The notes under the pieces: model-generated
The model's database searches: none
Seen by the model: only the letters and a program-made list of their open reading frames with translations
Told to the model about the DNA's origin: nothing
Translations under genes and position numbers: made by a program
Source: Lishizhenia tianjinensis
GTDB taxonomy: Bacteria > Bacteroidota > Bacteroidia > Flavobacteriales_D > Crocinitomicaceae
Direction: 5' to 3'
DNA: 58,814 bases
NCBI RefSeq assembly: GCF_900116425.1
Contig: NZ_FPAS01000007.1
Coordinates: 1 to 58,814, forward strand
In this document: positions 58,628-58,814 of the stretch, one piece after another
Layout of the letters: each line of letters begins with the position of its first letter
How positions within the stretch are numbered: the first letter of the stretch is position 1

Positions 58628-58697
58628 AATTTCAAATCTCCAATCTCCAATCTCCAATCTCCAATTTCAAATATCGAATCTCCAATTTCAAATTTAT
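58628..58697. repeat. Heptamer array of AATCTCC/AATTTCA units
   Basis: Ten consecutive 7-mers, nearly all beginning AAT: AATTTCA, four perfect AATCTCC (58635-58662), AATTTCA, AATATCG, AATCTCC, AATTTCA and a final AATTTAT-like unit. Phase is kept throughout although the word changes, as in the patches at 58520 and 5874. Confidence 0.8.
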
Positions 58698-58814
58698 TTA
58701 TGCTGTTAGCCGCGCTATTCGTTCTACTCCGTTGTGTTCGGCTTAGTGGTCTATGGTCAAACAACAAGTTTCTTGCAGTCACTTTCTGTTTTCCCTATCC
58801 CACACAGCCGCTCC
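58698..58814. other. GC-richer sequence of unknown nature at the window end
   Basis: After the heptamer array the base composition becomes clearly richer in G+C than the surrounding DNA up to the window edge. A GGTCTATGGTC word (58749-58759) continues the 7-nt habit. A plus-strand frame opens at 58699 and is still open at the edge, but its composition does not look like a typical protein; no gene is called. It may be the start of a dispersed element, as next to the first repeat patch. Confidence 0.4.

Noticed and set aside
58582-58782. A minus-strand frame of 66 codons over the last repeat patch
   Set aside because: It translates the heptamer repeats ('IGDSIFEIGDWRLEIGD'), as expected for a period-7 array read as codons; no start context or promoter.

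Overview
The window looks like the chromosome of an AT-rich member of the Bacteroidota, most likely a (probably marine) Flavobacteriales such as a Crocinitomicaceae- or Cryomorphaceae-like organism. The signs are type IX secretion (T9SS) C-terminal domains of two kinds, a DUF6089/PorG-like outer-membrane protein, an HU-like/SPOR protein, M16 and M48 peptidases, the long animal-type urocanase, and promoters of the Bacteroidota form TTG-N20-TAnnTTTG with little Shine-Dalgarno signal. I found no rRNA, tRNA, CRISPR array, prophage or complete insertion sequence.

Layout. 1-5.8 kb: tail of a T9SS-exported protein, urocanase hutU, a divergent LysR/LysE pair, the rRNA methylase rlmF and a DUF2853 gene. 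5.8-6.2 kb: a non-coding patch of in-phase 7-nt repeats next to a GC-rich element. 6.2-9.6 kb: lpd and a run of small lipoprotein and membrane-protein genes that includes a tandem duplication. 9.6-17 kb: a probable carboxylate (acetate-type) uptake and sensing island: a transposase-derived Zn-ribbon/HTH regulator, a porin, a two-subunit Na+ symporter, a symporter-like histidine kinase and a response regulator. 17-25 kb: small exported or membrane orphans, VOC, TspO, methyltransferase, Tat-type metallophosphoesterase and RibD/DHFR-like genes. 25-31.5 kb: lgt, an FMN monooxygenase, an active/inactive M16 peptidase pair and a CHU_C-type secreted protein. 31.5-36.5 kb: M50 protease, Smr protein, rhodanese lipoprotein, tatA, CaCA antiporter and a membrane-fused spermidine-synthase-like protein. 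36.7-39.8 kb: ECF sigma factor with a putative membrane anti-sigma partner and two small exported proteins. 39.9-46.1 kb: DUF6089 protein, pyrD, fabI, an M48 protease and an outer-membrane protein. 46.1-54.2 kb, minus strand: pyrG, yidC, a small hidden gene, an MBL hydrolase, an HU/SPOR protein and an acyltransferase pair that fits glycine-lipid synthesis (glsA/glsB). 54.4-58.5 kb: a giant delta-60-repeat protein with a T9SS type A sorting domain, followed by a second patch of heptamer repeats.

The genes fall into envelope biology (Lgt, YidC, TatA, lipoproteins, T9SS cargo, aminolipid acyltransferases), central metabolism (Lpd, PyrD, PyrG, FabI, HutU) and nutrient sensing. The least expected items are a 51-codon gene at 50143-50298 on the minus strand with its own promoter and terminator, the two heptamer-phased repeat patches, and the carboxylate island headed by a domesticated IS1-type DNA-binding protein whose start region carries three alternating half-sites.
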